NCBI GenBank assembly: GCA_031177985.1
Contig: JAPSJW010000002.1
Location: 62,001-126,000 of the forward strand
Direction of reading: 5' to 3'
From: Microbacteriaceae bacterium
GTDB taxonomy: Bacteria; Actinomycetota; Actinomycetes; Actinomycetales; Microbacteriaceae
DNA length: 64,000 bases
In this document: positions 48,001 through 57,800 of the stretch, one piece after another
How positions within the stretch are numbered: position 1 is the stretch's first letter
How the letters are laid out: the number at the start of each line of letters is the position of its first letter
Program-made: the position numbers and the translations under genes
The notes under the pieces: model-generated
The model's input: the letters and a program-made list of their open reading frames with translations, nothing else
The model's database searches: none
What the model was told of the DNA's origin: nothing

Positions 48001-48318
48001 GACATTCTGGTTCCTCAGGCGCCGTACGACCTGAACGTGACGGCTGAGGCGACCGTGCGGTGCGTCGCCGGCAAGGGGCAGGTCGTCCTGCGGGTGTCGA
48101 ACGATGACATCGCTCCGGTCGAGCTCGAGGTGACCAGTTCGTTCGGGGCGAAGTCCGTCGAGGAGCTCAGGGCGGGGAAAAAGGTCTCGATGACCTTCGC
48201 GACGCGTCAGAGTGAGGTGGCGGCTGGCACGGTGACGGTCGATGTTTCGGCGGTGGTCTATGGGAATCCGCAGTCGGAGACGTTGACCGTGGCGTACGAC
48301 GGGCGTAGCTGCCGCTGA
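45034..48318 (+). CDS. Secreted rhamnogalacturonan lyase, polysaccharide lyase family 11
   Basis: 1094 residues. Signal peptide (about 1-32, ending PVAAADEP). The mature start RPVEYLTRGLVAAQTGDGIFLSWRFL matches PL11 enzymes (B. subtilis YesW/YesX). An N-terminal beta-sandwich precedes an eight-bladed propeller with calcium loops GDFDGDGVYEI, EDFDGDGKSEL and ADLDGDGWDEV. A final ~90-residue Ig-like domain ends in YDGRSCR. It cleaves the rhamnose-galacturonate backbone of pectin by beta-elimination. The segment around residues 165-320 seems longer than in bacillary enzymes. GTG 45034 follows GAGGAG. Confidence 0.9.
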   Translation: MRQRSRSLATLALAGALTVGLTGYAITPVAAADEPTSSENLRPVEYLTRGLVAAQTGDGIFLSWRFLGDEPDGLSWNVYRKDGKASWKKIATVDPRDVQPESDYAENPGVVKENSTPSNYTDPDGQLTSIYEVAPVVDGEEGMRQGMDAPMLSALPGAAGQENRGAVHYVPLKPAPAPVPLAQFTYRGQKFGGSQGITAANMVIPDTGGQHWYQVDMELLKSFRVPFEQQTTVTQTDLDGWLAALNAKNVTPNAMGVATYTTPYVLENGLVDGKVTEALFKELEGEFIKYLKNLDSGESLPYALTAEGAVSTTMSGNYNTHDMTVGDFDGDGVYEIVVKWRAGSPDPMYSEPIFGGNNTTSAPEYIDVYKQDGTLLFRVDMGYNIRSANDHETTLFAEDFDGDGKSELMLKTGLGTRVGNWDEASGSVVYSDSGVVGGADGLASTTPKFQEYFATGNTEALDTYWALLNSFTISYRSPTVGGGNDGPNDMNLKRWIKTYHVGPIGPAKNDQEFFSAFEWDAEAGAGVLIDSELYPHPYRGSVDGDNWAMSPTTQRGNFAYLAFPGPGAGTSSSDYKAQVMHPSQAYWLTNPWKAASFGDAQGNRANRYVGVVAALDGVNQYAVSQRGYYQRTTLAAFNLVNREVNLQATFDSADPQFHTLGGTAYDYQNRGNHDTKSADLDGDGWDEVVLKAMVLGLNEDKTKILPKVLNGDVMATIDGLNGVPPVANQFEFGTEEIRNNPLNEWAPFRHGDRGALLPVDKTNHIAAWSGMEEHLYDDQRTGIHHGWMPGPMGYEPMEGRKLDENGEIVETNSLIYGVYAGSDAEGAVAGNFSNRWPGAQGHSGNGARSMLTGDLLNGSSNLGSGNNAIWFGGGLTHMAVNGANILSVNDLTFATTGYLNTGLTSTGNKSTPTLKADMFGDWREEIILRGSNNRLGIVTTLAPTEYGIRTLMHDPMYRMGVANKNNGYDQLGFASFYLGDEAELPGQRDDILVPQAPYDLNVTAEATVRCVAGKGQVVLRVSNDDIAPVELEVTSSFGAKSVEELRAGKKVSMTFATRQSEVAAGTVTVDVSAVVYGNPQSETLTVAYDGRSCR

Positions 48319-48322
48319 CTCT

Positions 48323-48351
48323 GGTGGGCCCGCCTTGATGGCGGGCCCACC
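48323..48351 (+). terminator. Intrinsic terminator after the lyase gene
   Basis: Perfect 12-bp stem GGTGGGCCCGCC/GGCGGGCCCACC with TTGAT loop, five bases after the stop codon. Confidence 0.92.
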
Positions 48352-48485
48352 ATCCGGCTTCAGCACTAGGGCTCGGAGATGCGACGGGCGTCGGCTTTCT
48401 CGCCGACACGCTAGCGGTCGCTGATATGCCAAGAATCTTCGGATGCGGCGTCGCCTTCTGAGAGTCGACTGGCGTAGCTCTTCGT

Positions 48486-48920
48486 CTACTTGTTTCGGTT
48501 GGCGAAGGGGCGCCTTCCACCGTGTGCTGCCTTGAACGATGCGATCCAGGCAGTCTCGATTGCATCGATCTCATCAGCGGTCGCGTTCGGGTGCGTCTGC
48601 CAGCACACGAGGAGCGTCTCGGCCTCCGCGAGCTGCCAGATCGATCGCCCCCCTGAGTGATTGATCTTCTTCCTGCTGAAGGGTCTCAGGCGTTGACGAA
48701 GGCCGCCTGCGCCCCCAGCCTTGCCGATGTAGACGACTGTCGCGCCGACATGCCAGCGGCTTTCGAGGTCGTCGAGCGGGTAGGGCGCCCTCTTCTCGAT
48801 GGGGCTGACAACTAGGAGTTCGTACGTGCTGCTCGGGTCCGCCCGCAACACAACGTAGATTCCCCTGTCGCTTGGAACCTGCTTCATGTCCATGGCAGCG
48901 AGCGGCAGGAATCCCCTCAA
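48486..48920 (-). CDS. GIY-YIG-like nuclease-domain protein
   Basis: 144 residues from TTG 48920. The GIY and YIG elements are GIYVVLRAD and VVYIGKAGG, followed by LRQRLRPF (the conserved Arg) and an acidic helix DEIDAIETAWIASF with the Glu of the family. Likely a small stand-alone nuclease of unknown role. The reading frame continues upstream as LDTPAGWTREDLEHAGL, which looks like genuine protein, with no ATG/GTG/TTG but a CTG at 48968 lying six bases after TAGCGT. The true start may therefore be that CTG. It borders the tRNA-Arg island. Confidence 0.75.
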   Translation of the reverse strand: MRGFLPLAAMDMKQVPSDRGIYVVLRADPSSTYELLVVSPIEKRAPYPLDDLESRWHVGATVVYIGKAGGAGGLRQRLRPFSRKKINHSGGRSIWQLAEAETLLVCWQTHPNATADEIDAIETAWIASFKAAHGGRRPFANRNK

Positions 48921-49023
48921 GCCAGCGTGTTCGAGGTCTTCGCGTGTCCATCCCGCCGGCGTATCCAGGGCTAGACGCTAGCGACGAGCGCCGACACCAC
49001 CCTCGGCTAGAATCGGTGCGCCA

Positions 49024-49095
49024 GCCTCTGTAGCTCAATGGAAGAGCAGTTCCGTCCTAAGGAAACGGTTGGGGGTTCGAGTCCCTCCAGGGGCA
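49024..49095 (+). tRNA. tRNA-Arg (anticodon CCT)
   Basis: 72-nt cloverleaf: acceptor GCCTCTG/CAGGGGC, D-stem GCTC/GAGC, anticodon loop GTCCTAA (anticodon CCT, reading AGG), T-loop TTCGAGT, discriminator A. Rare-codon tRNA-Arg genes are frequent integration sites, and an integrase relic lies 1.5 kb downstream. Confidence 0.93.
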
Positions 49096-49126
49096 CTGTC
49101 AGGTATAACGCGACGACGCGGGCTGA

Positions 49127-50443
49127 TCACGCGGCAACTGCCGGGAACACCACCAGAGCCCCGTCCTTGCCCCGCTCGATCTCGATCGCCACATCTCCGA
49201 CCGCTCCCGTAGCCGACACCTCGTCGCCCAGAGCGCGCACGCGGTACGCAGCTTGTAGCAACGCGTCAACTTCTCCAGGGGTGAACGTCGGAAGACGGAG
49301 CCCGCCTTGTCGCTTCAGTTTGAGAGTCGACAGCCTCATCAATACAGAGTCGATCGACGAACTCAGCTCTTCGAGGCGACGCTCGTCGGCGCGCAGCGCG
49401 TCGACAAAGCGAAGGAATGGGTTGCCTGTGTCCTGCTGGGCGTGCTCCACCGCCTGCAGGACGAGGACACGCCTCTTCAATGCGATGGCGAGGCGGGCCA
49501 GCTCGAGGTGCGCCCGGAACAGTCCGCCCTCCTCATTGACGCCCGGGAAGGATTTGCCTAGTTCGCTCACCTCAACCGGTCCGTCCTGCAATGAGTCAAG
49601 CGCGAGCGTCCATTTCTTGACGCGCCGCTTGGCGCTTTCGAACGCCTTGTTGATCTCATAGGCGGACGAATCGAGCCCGAGCGAATGGCCAGGGCGGCCC
49701 TGGTCGAGGAGAATCGATGTCGCCTTGTCGATCGCATCTCGGGAGCCGTCAAGCTGGTTTCGTTCATTGTCGAGGGTCTGCTCATGCAGCTGCTCGAGGA
49801 GGGTGGTGATTCTCTCGATCGCCTTCTGTCTTTCGTGGTCGGCATAGGCGGCAGCAGCAACGGCCACCGCCATCAGGACGAGGGGTGCGGCCACAGTGAG
49901 CGCACCCGCTGTAGCGGCGGTTGCGCCGGCCGTAACGGCCGAGCCGGCCGCCGCGCCAGCGCCGGTCGCCGCTGCCTTTCCTGCGACCGGCACGAAGGCC
50001 GCGTTGGCCACGATGCCCGTGGCGCCTCTCAGGCCTCCGTAGATGCCTCCTGCGACGGTCTTCGCGGCCATGGGCTGCACGAGCCCCTTCCCGACCTGAG
50101 CAGCCACCTTCGCCGGAATCACCATGCGGTACAACACTTCGCCCTGGGAAGCGACAGTCATGGTTCGAGGTGAAGCCTTCGCTGTGTCGGAGACGAGCCG
50201 TGCCAGCTGCTGGGCGAGCGGGCTGGCGGCGTTGAGCGCGATCCCTCCGCTTGGGTCGCGGCGCGCCTGAATGGGGTGGCATTCCAGGGTGGCGATTGGC
50301 GACTCGGCGAGAGTCGCGAGGGCAGTCCGCAACTCAGCGAGGCGCGCAGCAGTCAAACCTTCAATGCCGTCGAGCAAGTTCGGCACTGCGACCTCTTGAG
50401 TCGCAAGCGTCCAGACGGGTACCGCCTCTTCGTGGTTCGACAT
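49127..50443 (-). CDS. Uncharacterised protein with Gly/Ala-rich membrane segment and coiled coils
   Basis: 438 residues; family not recognised. Residues 1-110 are mixed alpha/beta. Residues 120-190 are Gly/Ala-rich with glycine-zipper spacing (GGIYGGLRGATG; GAGAAAGSAVTAGATA) leading into a clear membrane helix (LTVAAPLVLMAVAVAAAAYA). Then a charged helical region (HERQKAIERITTLLEQLHEQ and later helices, about 195-370) and a small C-terminal domain ending IEIERGKDGALVVFPAV. No signal peptide. Start ATG 50443 follows GAGGGG. It sits between tRNA-Arg and the integrase relic, the usual place for island cargo; a membrane-acting effector is possible but unproven. Confidence 0.7.
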   Translation of the reverse strand: MSNHEEAVPVWTLATQEVAVPNLLDGIEGLTAARLAELRTALATLAESPIATLECHPIQARRDPSGGIALNAASPLAQQLARLVSDTAKASPRTMTVASQGEVLYRMVIPAKVAAQVGKGLVQPMAAKTVAGGIYGGLRGATGIVANAAFVPVAGKAAATGAGAAAGSAVTAGATAATAGALTVAAPLVLMAVAVAAAAYADHERQKAIERITTLLEQLHEQTLDNERNQLDGSRDAIDKATSILLDQGRPGHSLGLDSSAYEINKAFESAKRRVKKWTLALDSLQDGPVEVSELGKSFPGVNEEGGLFRAHLELARLAIALKRRVLVLQAVEHAQQDTGNPFLRFVDALRADERRLEELSSSIDSVLMRLSTLKLKRQGGLRLPTFTPGEVDALLQAAYRVRALGDEVSATGAVGDVAIEIERGKDGALVVFPAVAA

Positions 50444-50544
50444 CGTTCCCCTCACCTTGAGCACACACTGTAAACGCCCGAGGCGACATCGCAGTGCTTC
50501 AGCGTCGGCTGGTCCTGCCGAGACTGGGACATGCCTCCATGCCG

Positions 50545-51050
50545 GGGGACGATGATCAGGCATCGATCGCTTCTCGTGCGTCTTGGGCATGCCGACCTCG
50601 ATCTCGTACGCGATAAACACCGCGTTGTCCTCGATGACGAAGCGCCGACGGAGGCGGTTCACCCTCCGCACCCGCAGCCCGGTCGCCTCGCCCCAGCGCA
50701 AGCCGGTGTGCGCCAGCGTCAGGACGAGCGTCGAATACGCGGAGCACTCCGCCAGCGTCGCCACCTGGTCGTGCGAGAGGTAGACGCGACGCTTGCCCAC
50801 ACAAGGGCTTCGGCATCGGCGGCTGCTTGGACCGCAGCCAGGTGTCCGCGAACATCCGGACCGGAAGCCGCGACGAAGACGGGTCGATGTACTCGCCCTT
50901 CGGCTTCGACACCGTGACCATGGAGAGGTCGAGCTTCGCCTCACGCATCGTCGTGAAGCCGCGCTTCTCCGCCTCGGTGCGATCGGGCTTGCGATAGCGC
51001 ACACGGTAGCGGCGGCCCTTCGCCGATTCGTATGGGGTCATGCTGCCCAT
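50545..51050 (-). pseudogene. Tyrosine recombinase (phage-type integrase) remnant
   Basis: From ATG 51050 (after GGAGG) one frame reads MTPYESAKGRRYRVRYRKPD...EYIDPSSSRL...FADTWLRSKQ, the AP2-like arm-binding start of an actinophage-type integrase. Near 50805 the homology jumps to another frame: GKRRVYLSHDQVATLAE...TLAHTGLRWGEATGLRV, which holds the first catalytic Arg, then stops around MPKTHEKRSMP. About 100 residues of the core-binding domain and the whole C-terminal half with the His-x-x-Arg and Tyr are missing. It cannot be functional. 50444-50544 shows nothing else. Confidence 0.85.
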
Positions 51051-51602
51051 CTCGACCTCCGCTCATGCCGGTTCGATGGCCAGTATTGGACCGGTGTCGG
51101 ACACTGGTCAGCCGCCGTCAACGCGGCAGATCACAGATATGGGACAGATGTCGAAAGACGTCCTCAACTGGTGTTGGGTCGCGCCTCCTTCCGACGCCGA
51201 GGGCGTAGAGATCGGTCGCGCCTCCGTTCTCGCCGCTCACTCCTTGCATTCCGCGCTGGCGCGCTCCGCTTAGCAGCCGTTCGCCGTCGAGCACTGCGCC
51301 GCGCCCGATCGCTGTCTGGGTTGGATGCGGAGGAAACTTGATTCTGGTCGCGCGCCGTTTCTTCGGACCCGCAGCCGTGTCGCCGTCGCCGCGACAGCGC
51401 GCGTCGGATGACGCCGTTGGTTGCGTCTCCATCGTCACAGGAGCTCGGTCGGGCCGAACCTCGGCAAGGACACCAGACGTGTTGGTCCGATCCGCGCGGT
51501 GAGGCGGGGAGTCGCTGCTCCAGGGCCGCCCGCAATAGGCCAGGATGGGAGCGTTCGCGGCTCTGCCGTCGCTTGTTCGCTCTATAGCAGGAGTGCCCAC
51601 CT
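51051..51602. other. Gene-poor 552-bp stretch before the restriction operon
   Basis: No convincing coding sequence: the open frames have no recognisable motif, no ribosome binding site and no consistent codon pattern. A CCAGT/ACTGG pair at about 51080-51106 is weak. A TATAGC element with TTGTTC upstream (about 51570-51586) is a plausible promoter for hsdM. The stretch may contain decayed mobile DNA. Confidence 0.6.
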
Positions 51603-53552
51603 GTGGTGAATCACGTCGCCTTCATCTGGAACATTGCGGAGTCCCTTCGCGGGCCTTTCAAGCCCTCAGAGTACGGCTCGGTCGTCCTCCCGTTCACCGT
51701 GCTTCGCCGGCTCGACGCCGTGCTGGCGGACACGAAGCCGGACGTGCTGGAGGCCGCGAAGACCACGGAGAACGTGCCGGACAAGCTTCGGGAGATTAAG
51801 CTGACTGAGGCATCGGGCCACCAGTTCTACAACACGAGCCCGTTCGACTTCGGCAAGCTCGTCGCCGACCCGCAGGACCTCCGCGCGAACCTCTTCGCGT
51901 ATCTCGCCGGGTTCTCGCCGAATGTGCGGGACATCTTCGAACGGTTCGAGTTCGACAAGACCCTGAACAAGCTCGCGGAGAAGAACAAACTGTTCGCGGT
52001 GACAGAGAAGTTCGCGCAGGCCGATTTCCACCCCCGCACGGTCAGCAACATCCAGATGGGCCTCGTATTCGAGGAACTCATCCGGTTCGCGAACGAGCGC
52101 TCGAACGAGACCGCCGGCGACCACTACACGCCCCGCGAGGTGATCGCGCTGATGGTGCAGCTGCTGTTCGTGCTCGACGACGACGCGTTGTCGAAGTCGG
52201 GTGTGGTGCGCTCGATCTACGACCCGACCGCTGGCACCGGCGGCATGCTGTCGGTCGCGGACGAGTACCTCCGGAGGATGAACCCGGGCATCCAGCTCAG
52301 CCTGTACGGGCAGGACTACAACGACGCCTCTTACGCGATCTGCAAAGCCGACATGGTCATCAAGGGCCAGGACGTCGACAACATCGCACTCGGCGACACC
52401 CTCACCGACGACCGCTTCGACGACAAGAAGTTCGACTACGGCCTGTCAAACCCGCCGTTCGGCGTGGACTGGAAAGACCAGCGCGCGTACGTGGATGACG
52501 AGCACACGAAGCTCGGCTTCAACGGCCGCTTCGGCCCGGGAACCCCCGCCGTCAGCGACGGCGCGATGCTGTTCCTGCTGCACCTGGTGTCAAAGATGCG
52601 CAGGCCCGAAGACGGCGGCTCCCGTATGGCCATCGTGCTCAACGGGTCACCGCTGTTCTCCGGCGGTGCTGGCGGCGGGGAGTCGAACATCCGCAAGTGG
52701 TTGCTCGACAACGACCTCGTCGAGGCGATCATCGGGCTGCCCAAGGACATGTTCTACAACACCGGCATCTCCACCTATATCTGGGTGCTCACCAACCGCA
52801 AGACTCACGACCGCAAGGGCCGCGTGCAACTCATCGACGCCCGCGAGATGTTCACCAAGCTCCGCAAAGGCCTCGGATCCAAACGCAACGAACTCTCACC
52901 GAAGGACATCGAGACCATTGTCGGCCTGTACGCAGGATTCGAGAACGGCGAGCACTCGAAGACCTTCCGCAACGAGGATTTCCTCTACCGCACCATCACC
53001 GTCGAACGCCCGTTCAAGCTCAACTGGCAGGCAACCTCCGAGCGAATCGACGCCGTCTTCGAGGCGAAGGCGGTTCAGAAGCTGAACGACACGGATGCCG
53101 CAGCCTTGCGCGCCGCGCTTGACCGGCTCGGCGCCGAGACAGTGTGGAAGAATCGTGCGGAGTTTCAGAAGGCGCTCAAGGATGCCGCGAAGGCGGAGGG
53201 TCTCACCCTCCCCGCACCGCTTCTGAAGACGGTGACCACCGAGCTCGGCGAGCAGGACGACACCGCCGACACCTGCACGGACCCGAAGGGGAACCCGGAG
53301 CCGGACACATCGCTCCGTGACACCGAGAACGTGCCGTGGGACGAGGACATCAACGTCTACGTCGCCCGCGAGGTCCTTCCGTACGCGCCCGACGCGTGGG
53401 TCGACCACTCCAAGATCAAGGAGGGCGCGGAGATCCCCTTCACCCGCCACTTCTACCGGCACATCCCACCCCGCCCGCTCGAAGAGATCGACCGCGATCT
53501 CGACGCCGTCATGGACCAACTCCGCGCAATGCTCGTCGAGGTCGAAAAGTGA
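51603..53552 (+). CDS. hsdM: Type I restriction-modification system methyltransferase subunit
   Basis: 649 residues, N6-adenine methyltransferase. Helical HsdM N-terminal domain (about 5-140), AdoMet motif I DPTAGTGGML (Asp207) and catalytic motif IV NPPFG (Asn283). The C-terminal ~180 residues (WDEDINVYVAREVLPYAPDAW...) match the usual end of this subfamily. With HsdS it methylates the recognition site; with HsdR it forms the restriction complex. GTG 51603 has no strong Shine-Dalgarno (AGGAG 14 bases upstream). Its stop overlaps hsdS (GTGA). Confidence 0.96.
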   Translation: MVNHVAFIWNIAESLRGPFKPSEYGSVVLPFTVLRRLDAVLADTKPDVLEAAKTTENVPDKLREIKLTEASGHQFYNTSPFDFGKLVADPQDLRANLFAYLAGFSPNVRDIFERFEFDKTLNKLAEKNKLFAVTEKFAQADFHPRTVSNIQMGLVFEELIRFANERSNETAGDHYTPREVIALMVQLLFVLDDDALSKSGVVRSIYDPTAGTGGMLSVADEYLRRMNPGIQLSLYGQDYNDASYAICKADMVIKGQDVDNIALGDTLTDDRFDDKKFDYGLSNPPFGVDWKDQRAYVDDEHTKLGFNGRFGPGTPAVSDGAMLFLLHLVSKMRRPEDGGSRMAIVLNGSPLFSGGAGGGESNIRKWLLDNDLVEAIIGLPKDMFYNTGISTYIWVLTNRKTHDRKGRVQLIDAREMFTKLRKGLGSKRNELSPKDIETIVGLYAGFENGEHSKTFRNEDFLYRTITVERPFKLNWQATSERIDAVFEAKAVQKLNDTDAAALRAALDRLGAETVWKNRAEFQKALKDAAKAEGLTLPAPLLKTVTTELGEQDDTADTCTDPKGNPEPDTSLRDTENVPWDEDINVYVAREVLPYAPDAWVDHSKIKEGAEIPFTRHFYRHIPPRPLEEIDRDLDAVMDQLRAMLVEVEK

Positions 53553-54850
53553 GTACTAGCAGAAGGTATCCGCTATATCGCCCAAGTGGACTTCAGTGGA
53601 ATCCTGAAGTCCCTAACCATTGGCAAGTCATGCCGTCCTGGGCAATTGCTCGACAGGTCCGTCGCCCGCCTGCGGCAAGTGACGGTGTCGTCACGGCCTT
53701 CCGCGACGGGCAGGTGACCCTTCGCAGCAACCGACGCACCGAAGGTTTTACCGAGGCTTTCCAGGAGCACGGGTACCAGGGAGTGCGGCGGGGTGAATTG
53801 GTCATTCACAGCATGGATGGCTTCGCTGGTGCCATCGGCGTGTCCGACTCCGATGGCAAGATGTCACCCGTCGCTCACATTTACTCAATACGCGGCGGCG
53901 AACCGCGGTTTTTTGCTCTCTTGTTGCGAGTGATGGCACTGAGCGGCTTCGTAGAGAGCCTAGCTAAGGGAATTCGCGAGCGGTCGACCGCCTTTGACAG
54001 GGGCGCGTTCAGGGCGCTTTCGATTCCGGTGCCGCCAGCCAACGAGCAAAGAAGCATCCTCGACTTCCTGGATCGGGAGACGGCGCAGATCGACGCGTTC
54101 ATCGCGAAGAACGAGGAACTCGTCGCGCTCCTCACCGAACGCCGCTCGAGCCAAGTCGCTGAAGCAGTATCGCGCGGGCTCGGAACCGCGCCCCGACTTG
54201 TCGACGCTCCCAGGCTTGCACTGGGGGCAATGCCAGCACATTGGTCCTTGATGCCGCTAAAGCGGGCCGTGAGCTACCAGGAAGGACCGGGGATCATGGC
54301 GGCGGACTTTCGTGAGTCGGGAGTGCCATTGCTCCGGATCTCGTCCGTCAGTACTGCTGTCGCGACCCTCCACGGCTGCAACTATTTGGACCCAGATCTC
54401 GTTAGAAGTCGGTGGTCGCATTTTCAGGTTGCAATGGGTGACTTGCTCATTAGTGCTAGCGCAAGTATGGGAACAATCGCCGAGGTTGGTACGGACGACG
54501 TTGTGGGCGCGGTGCCGTACACGGGCATCATCCGTATCAGCGAGGGGAAGATGTTGCGCGACTTCGCTAAGTGGTTCTTCGTTTCGGAAGAGTTCCTGAT
54601 GCAGGTGGAAGCTCTGAAGACGGGATCAACGATTGAGCACTTTGGGCCGTCACACCTTGGACGAATGTGGGTTGCCCTTCCGCCGGAATCGGAGCAGCGA
54701 GAGATCGCGGCTCACATCCAACACGCGACGAAACGAATCGACGAGTCGATTCGGATCGCGAAGCGCGGAGTTGAGCTAGCCAGGGAGCGACGAGCTGCGC
54801 TGATTTCGGCCGCGGTGACGGGGAAGATCGATGTGGGGGTGACGGCGTGA
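53549..54850 (+). CDS. hsdS: Type I restriction system specificity subunit
   Basis: 433 residues with the two-half pattern of HsdS: target-recognition domain 1 (about 15-150), conserved coiled-coil 1 (PPANEQRSILDFLDRETAQI...), TRD2 (about 215-360), coiled-coil 2 (PPESEQREIAAHIQHATKRI...) and the terminal ALISAAVTGKIDV. Each TRD reads one half of a bipartite site. The TRD-coding DNA is visibly more AT-rich than its neighbours (for example 53560-54000 and 54300-54700), as expected of exchanged TRDs. The target sequence cannot be predicted. GTG 53549 overlaps hsdM; the stop overlaps hsdR. Confidence 0.95.
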   Translation: MSTSRRYPLYRPSGLQWNPEVPNHWQVMPSWAIARQVRRPPAASDGVVTAFRDGQVTLRSNRRTEGFTEAFQEHGYQGVRRGELVIHSMDGFAGAIGVSDSDGKMSPVAHIYSIRGGEPRFFALLLRVMALSGFVESLAKGIRERSTAFDRGAFRALSIPVPPANEQRSILDFLDRETAQIDAFIAKNEELVALLTERRSSQVAEAVSRGLGTAPRLVDAPRLALGAMPAHWSLMPLKRAVSYQEGPGIMAADFRESGVPLLRISSVSTAVATLHGCNYLDPDLVRSRWSHFQVAMGDLLISASASMGTIAEVGTDDVVGAVPYTGIIRISEGKMLRDFAKWFFVSEEFLMQVEALKTGSTIEHFGPSHLGRMWVALPPESEQREIAAHIQHATKRIDESIRIAKRGVELARERRAALISAAVTGKIDVGVTA

Positions 54851-57800
54851 GTGGTGTTGCGGGGGCGCATCTGGAGTCGGTGCTCGAGAACGAGATCGCC
54901 GAGCATCTCGCCGCGAATGGCTGGCTGTACTCGCCGACTGATGCTGGCTACGACCGCGAGCTCGCCCTGTTTTCCGAGGACGTGCTTGGCTGGCTCGAGG
55001 ACTCGCAGCCGACCGAGTTCACGAAGGTGGTCCGCCCCGAGGACACCGAGTCGCAGCGTGACGCGGCGGCTCGCGGCATCCTGTCCCGTCTAGCGAAGGC
55101 GTTGGACAATGACCCGTTGAAGAACGGTGGCACGATCCGGATCCTGCACGAGGGGTTCTCGATGGTGCCTTTGCACGGTGGTGCGGTGAAGTTCAAGCTG
55201 GCGCAGTTCCGGCCGGCAACGACGAACAACCCGAACACGCTCGCGGCGTATGGGAAGATGCGCGTGCGGGTGATGCGTCAGGTTCACTACTCGGTGAAGC
55301 ATCCGAACAAGGCGTTGGATCTGGTGCTGTTCGTGAACGGGATCCCGGTCGCGACGGTCGAGTTGAAGACGGACTTCACGCAGCCGATCAGCAACGCGGT
55401 GGCGCAGTATCAGTTCGACCGGACCCCGGCGGGCGAGCCGTTGTTCGGGTTCGCTCGGCGGTCGCTGGTGCATTTCGTGGTGTCGAACAGTGCCGTGCAG
55501 ATGACGGCGAAGCTCGCCGGCGCGGCGACCCGTTTCTTGCCGTTCAACCGGGGCTACGACGAGGGGGCGGGGAACCCGCCGAACCCGAACGGATCGGCAT
55601 CTTCGTACTTCTGGGAGGAGATCCTGCAGCGGGACACCTGGCTGCAGCTGCTGGGATCGTTCGCTCATCTGCAGGTCGAGGTCGATGTGCACCCCGACAC
55701 CGGCAAGAAGACCCGTACTGAGAAAGTGCTGTTCCCCCGCTACCACCAGTGGCGGGCCGTCACGCGGCTGGTCGACGCGGCACGGGCGGAGGGGCCGGGG
55801 AACCGATATCTGGTGCAGCATTCGGCGGGGTCGGGCAAGACGAACTCGATCTCGTGGCTGGCGCACCGGCTGTCGCAGCTGCACGACCAGCAGAACGAGC
55901 GGGTGTTCGACACGGTCGTGGTGGTGACGGACAGGACGGTGCTGGACAAGCAGCTGCAGGACGCCATCGCACAGTTCGAGAAGCAGGCCGGGGTAGTGCA
56001 GTCGATCACCAAGGACGCCGGCGAGTCGAAGTCGAAGCAGCTGGCTGCCGCGCTGACCGGCGGCAAGAACATCGTGATCGTGACGATCCAGTCGTTCGAG
56101 GCGCTGATCACCGCGATCCAGACAATCCCCGAACTACAGGGCCGTCGTTTCGCGGTGATCGCGGACGAGGCGCACTCGTCGCAGACCGGGTCGACCGCCG
56201 GGGCACTGACGAAGGTGCTGTCCCCGGCAGAGCAGGCGGCGGTCGCCGAGGGTGCGCCCGTCGATTCGGAGGCGTATCTGCAGTGGGCGATGGAGGTCAC
56301 GGCGTCCGCCCCGAACATCTCCTACTTCGCGTTCACCGCCACCCCGAAGGCGAAGACGCTGGAGCTGTTCGGGCGGGTCTCTGCCGGAGGAGCGCTGCCG
56401 GAGCCGTTCGACCTGTACTCGATGCAGCAGGCCATCGAGGAGGGGTTCATCCTCGACGTGCTGCAGAACTACACGCCGTACAAGGTGGCGTGGAAGCTGC
56501 AGCATCCCGGTGACGACTACGACGGCGACGGCGAGGTCGACGAGTCGACCGCGGTGAAGGCACTGGTCCGGTACGTGCGGTTGCATTCGACGAACATCAG
56601 TCAGAAGGCGAAGATCGTCGTCGACCACTTCCGCACCTTCGTGCAGCCTCTGCTGGACGGCAGGGCGAAGGCGATGGTGGTCACCGGGTCGCGTCTGGAG
56701 GCGGCGAGGTGGAAGAAGTACCTCGACGATTACATCGCGGATGCCGGAGTGCAGGGGGTGCGGTCGCTGGTCGCGTTCTCGGGCACCGTGGACGACCCCG
56801 AGCTGCTCGGCGACGGACTCACGGAGCGGACACAGAATCCTGGGGTGCAGTCGGACCTCGCAGAAGCGTTCAAGCCGGCTACGTACAACGTGATGATCGT
56901 GGCCGAGAAGTTCCAGACCGGGTTCGACCAGCCCCGGCTGGTCGCGATGTACGTCGACAAGAAGCTCGGCGGCGTGCAGGCGGTGCAGACGCTGTCCCGG
57001 CTCAACCGCACCTACCCGGGCAAGGACAAGACGTTCGTCCTCGACTTCGTCAACGATCCTCAGGAGGTTCTGGACGCCTTCCTGCCGTACTACCGCAAGG
57101 CGACGCTCACGTCGACGACCGACCCAAATCTCATCTACGACCTCGTCACGAAACTGGATTCGGCCGGGATCTACGAGATGGCAGAGGTCGAGCAGGCCTT
57201 CGACGCGGCCCTAGCCGGCGGAGTGAGCGCGAACTCGAGGGTGTCCGCGGCGACCGCGCCGGCGGTGGACCGGTTCCAGAAGCGGTGGGTCGCGGCGGTC
57301 CTCGACGACGACAAGTCCGAGCAGGACGAGTTGAAGCTGTTCAAGGCGGATGCCGGGCAGTTCGTGAAGTTCTACGACTTCATCTCCCAGGCCCGCAACC
57401 TCGAGGACACCGATCTGCCCCGTCGGCACTACTTCTTGCGTCGCATCCTGCCGCAGCTGTCGACCGCGACCTACGCGGAACCGGTGGACATCTCGCAGGT
57501 GCAGCTCGTCGGTTACAAGATCGACCCCGGCGACTCTGTCAAGCTCCACCTCGAGCAAGGGCCTGGCCTGGACCCGATTACTGCCATCGGGTCGGGCGCG
57601 ATCCACGAGAAGCATCGCAGCGCGCTCGAGGAGATCATCCAGAAACTCAACGAACGCCTCGGCGACAAGTACGGCGTCGGCGTCATCGACATCACCGTGA
57701 ACCACATCGTCGGCAAGCTCGCGCTGGACGTGGAGCTCGCAAAGCAGGCTGAGGTCAACACGCCTCAGCAATTCGCTGAGTCGCCGGCCCTGCCGAAGGC

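Noticed and set aside
44941-48432. Very long open frame on the minus strand opposite the rhamnogalacturonan lyase
   Set aside because: It is a GC-skew shadow: composition is Arg/Val/Asp-rich without domains, while the plus strand has clear PL11 motifs, signal peptide and ribosome binding site.
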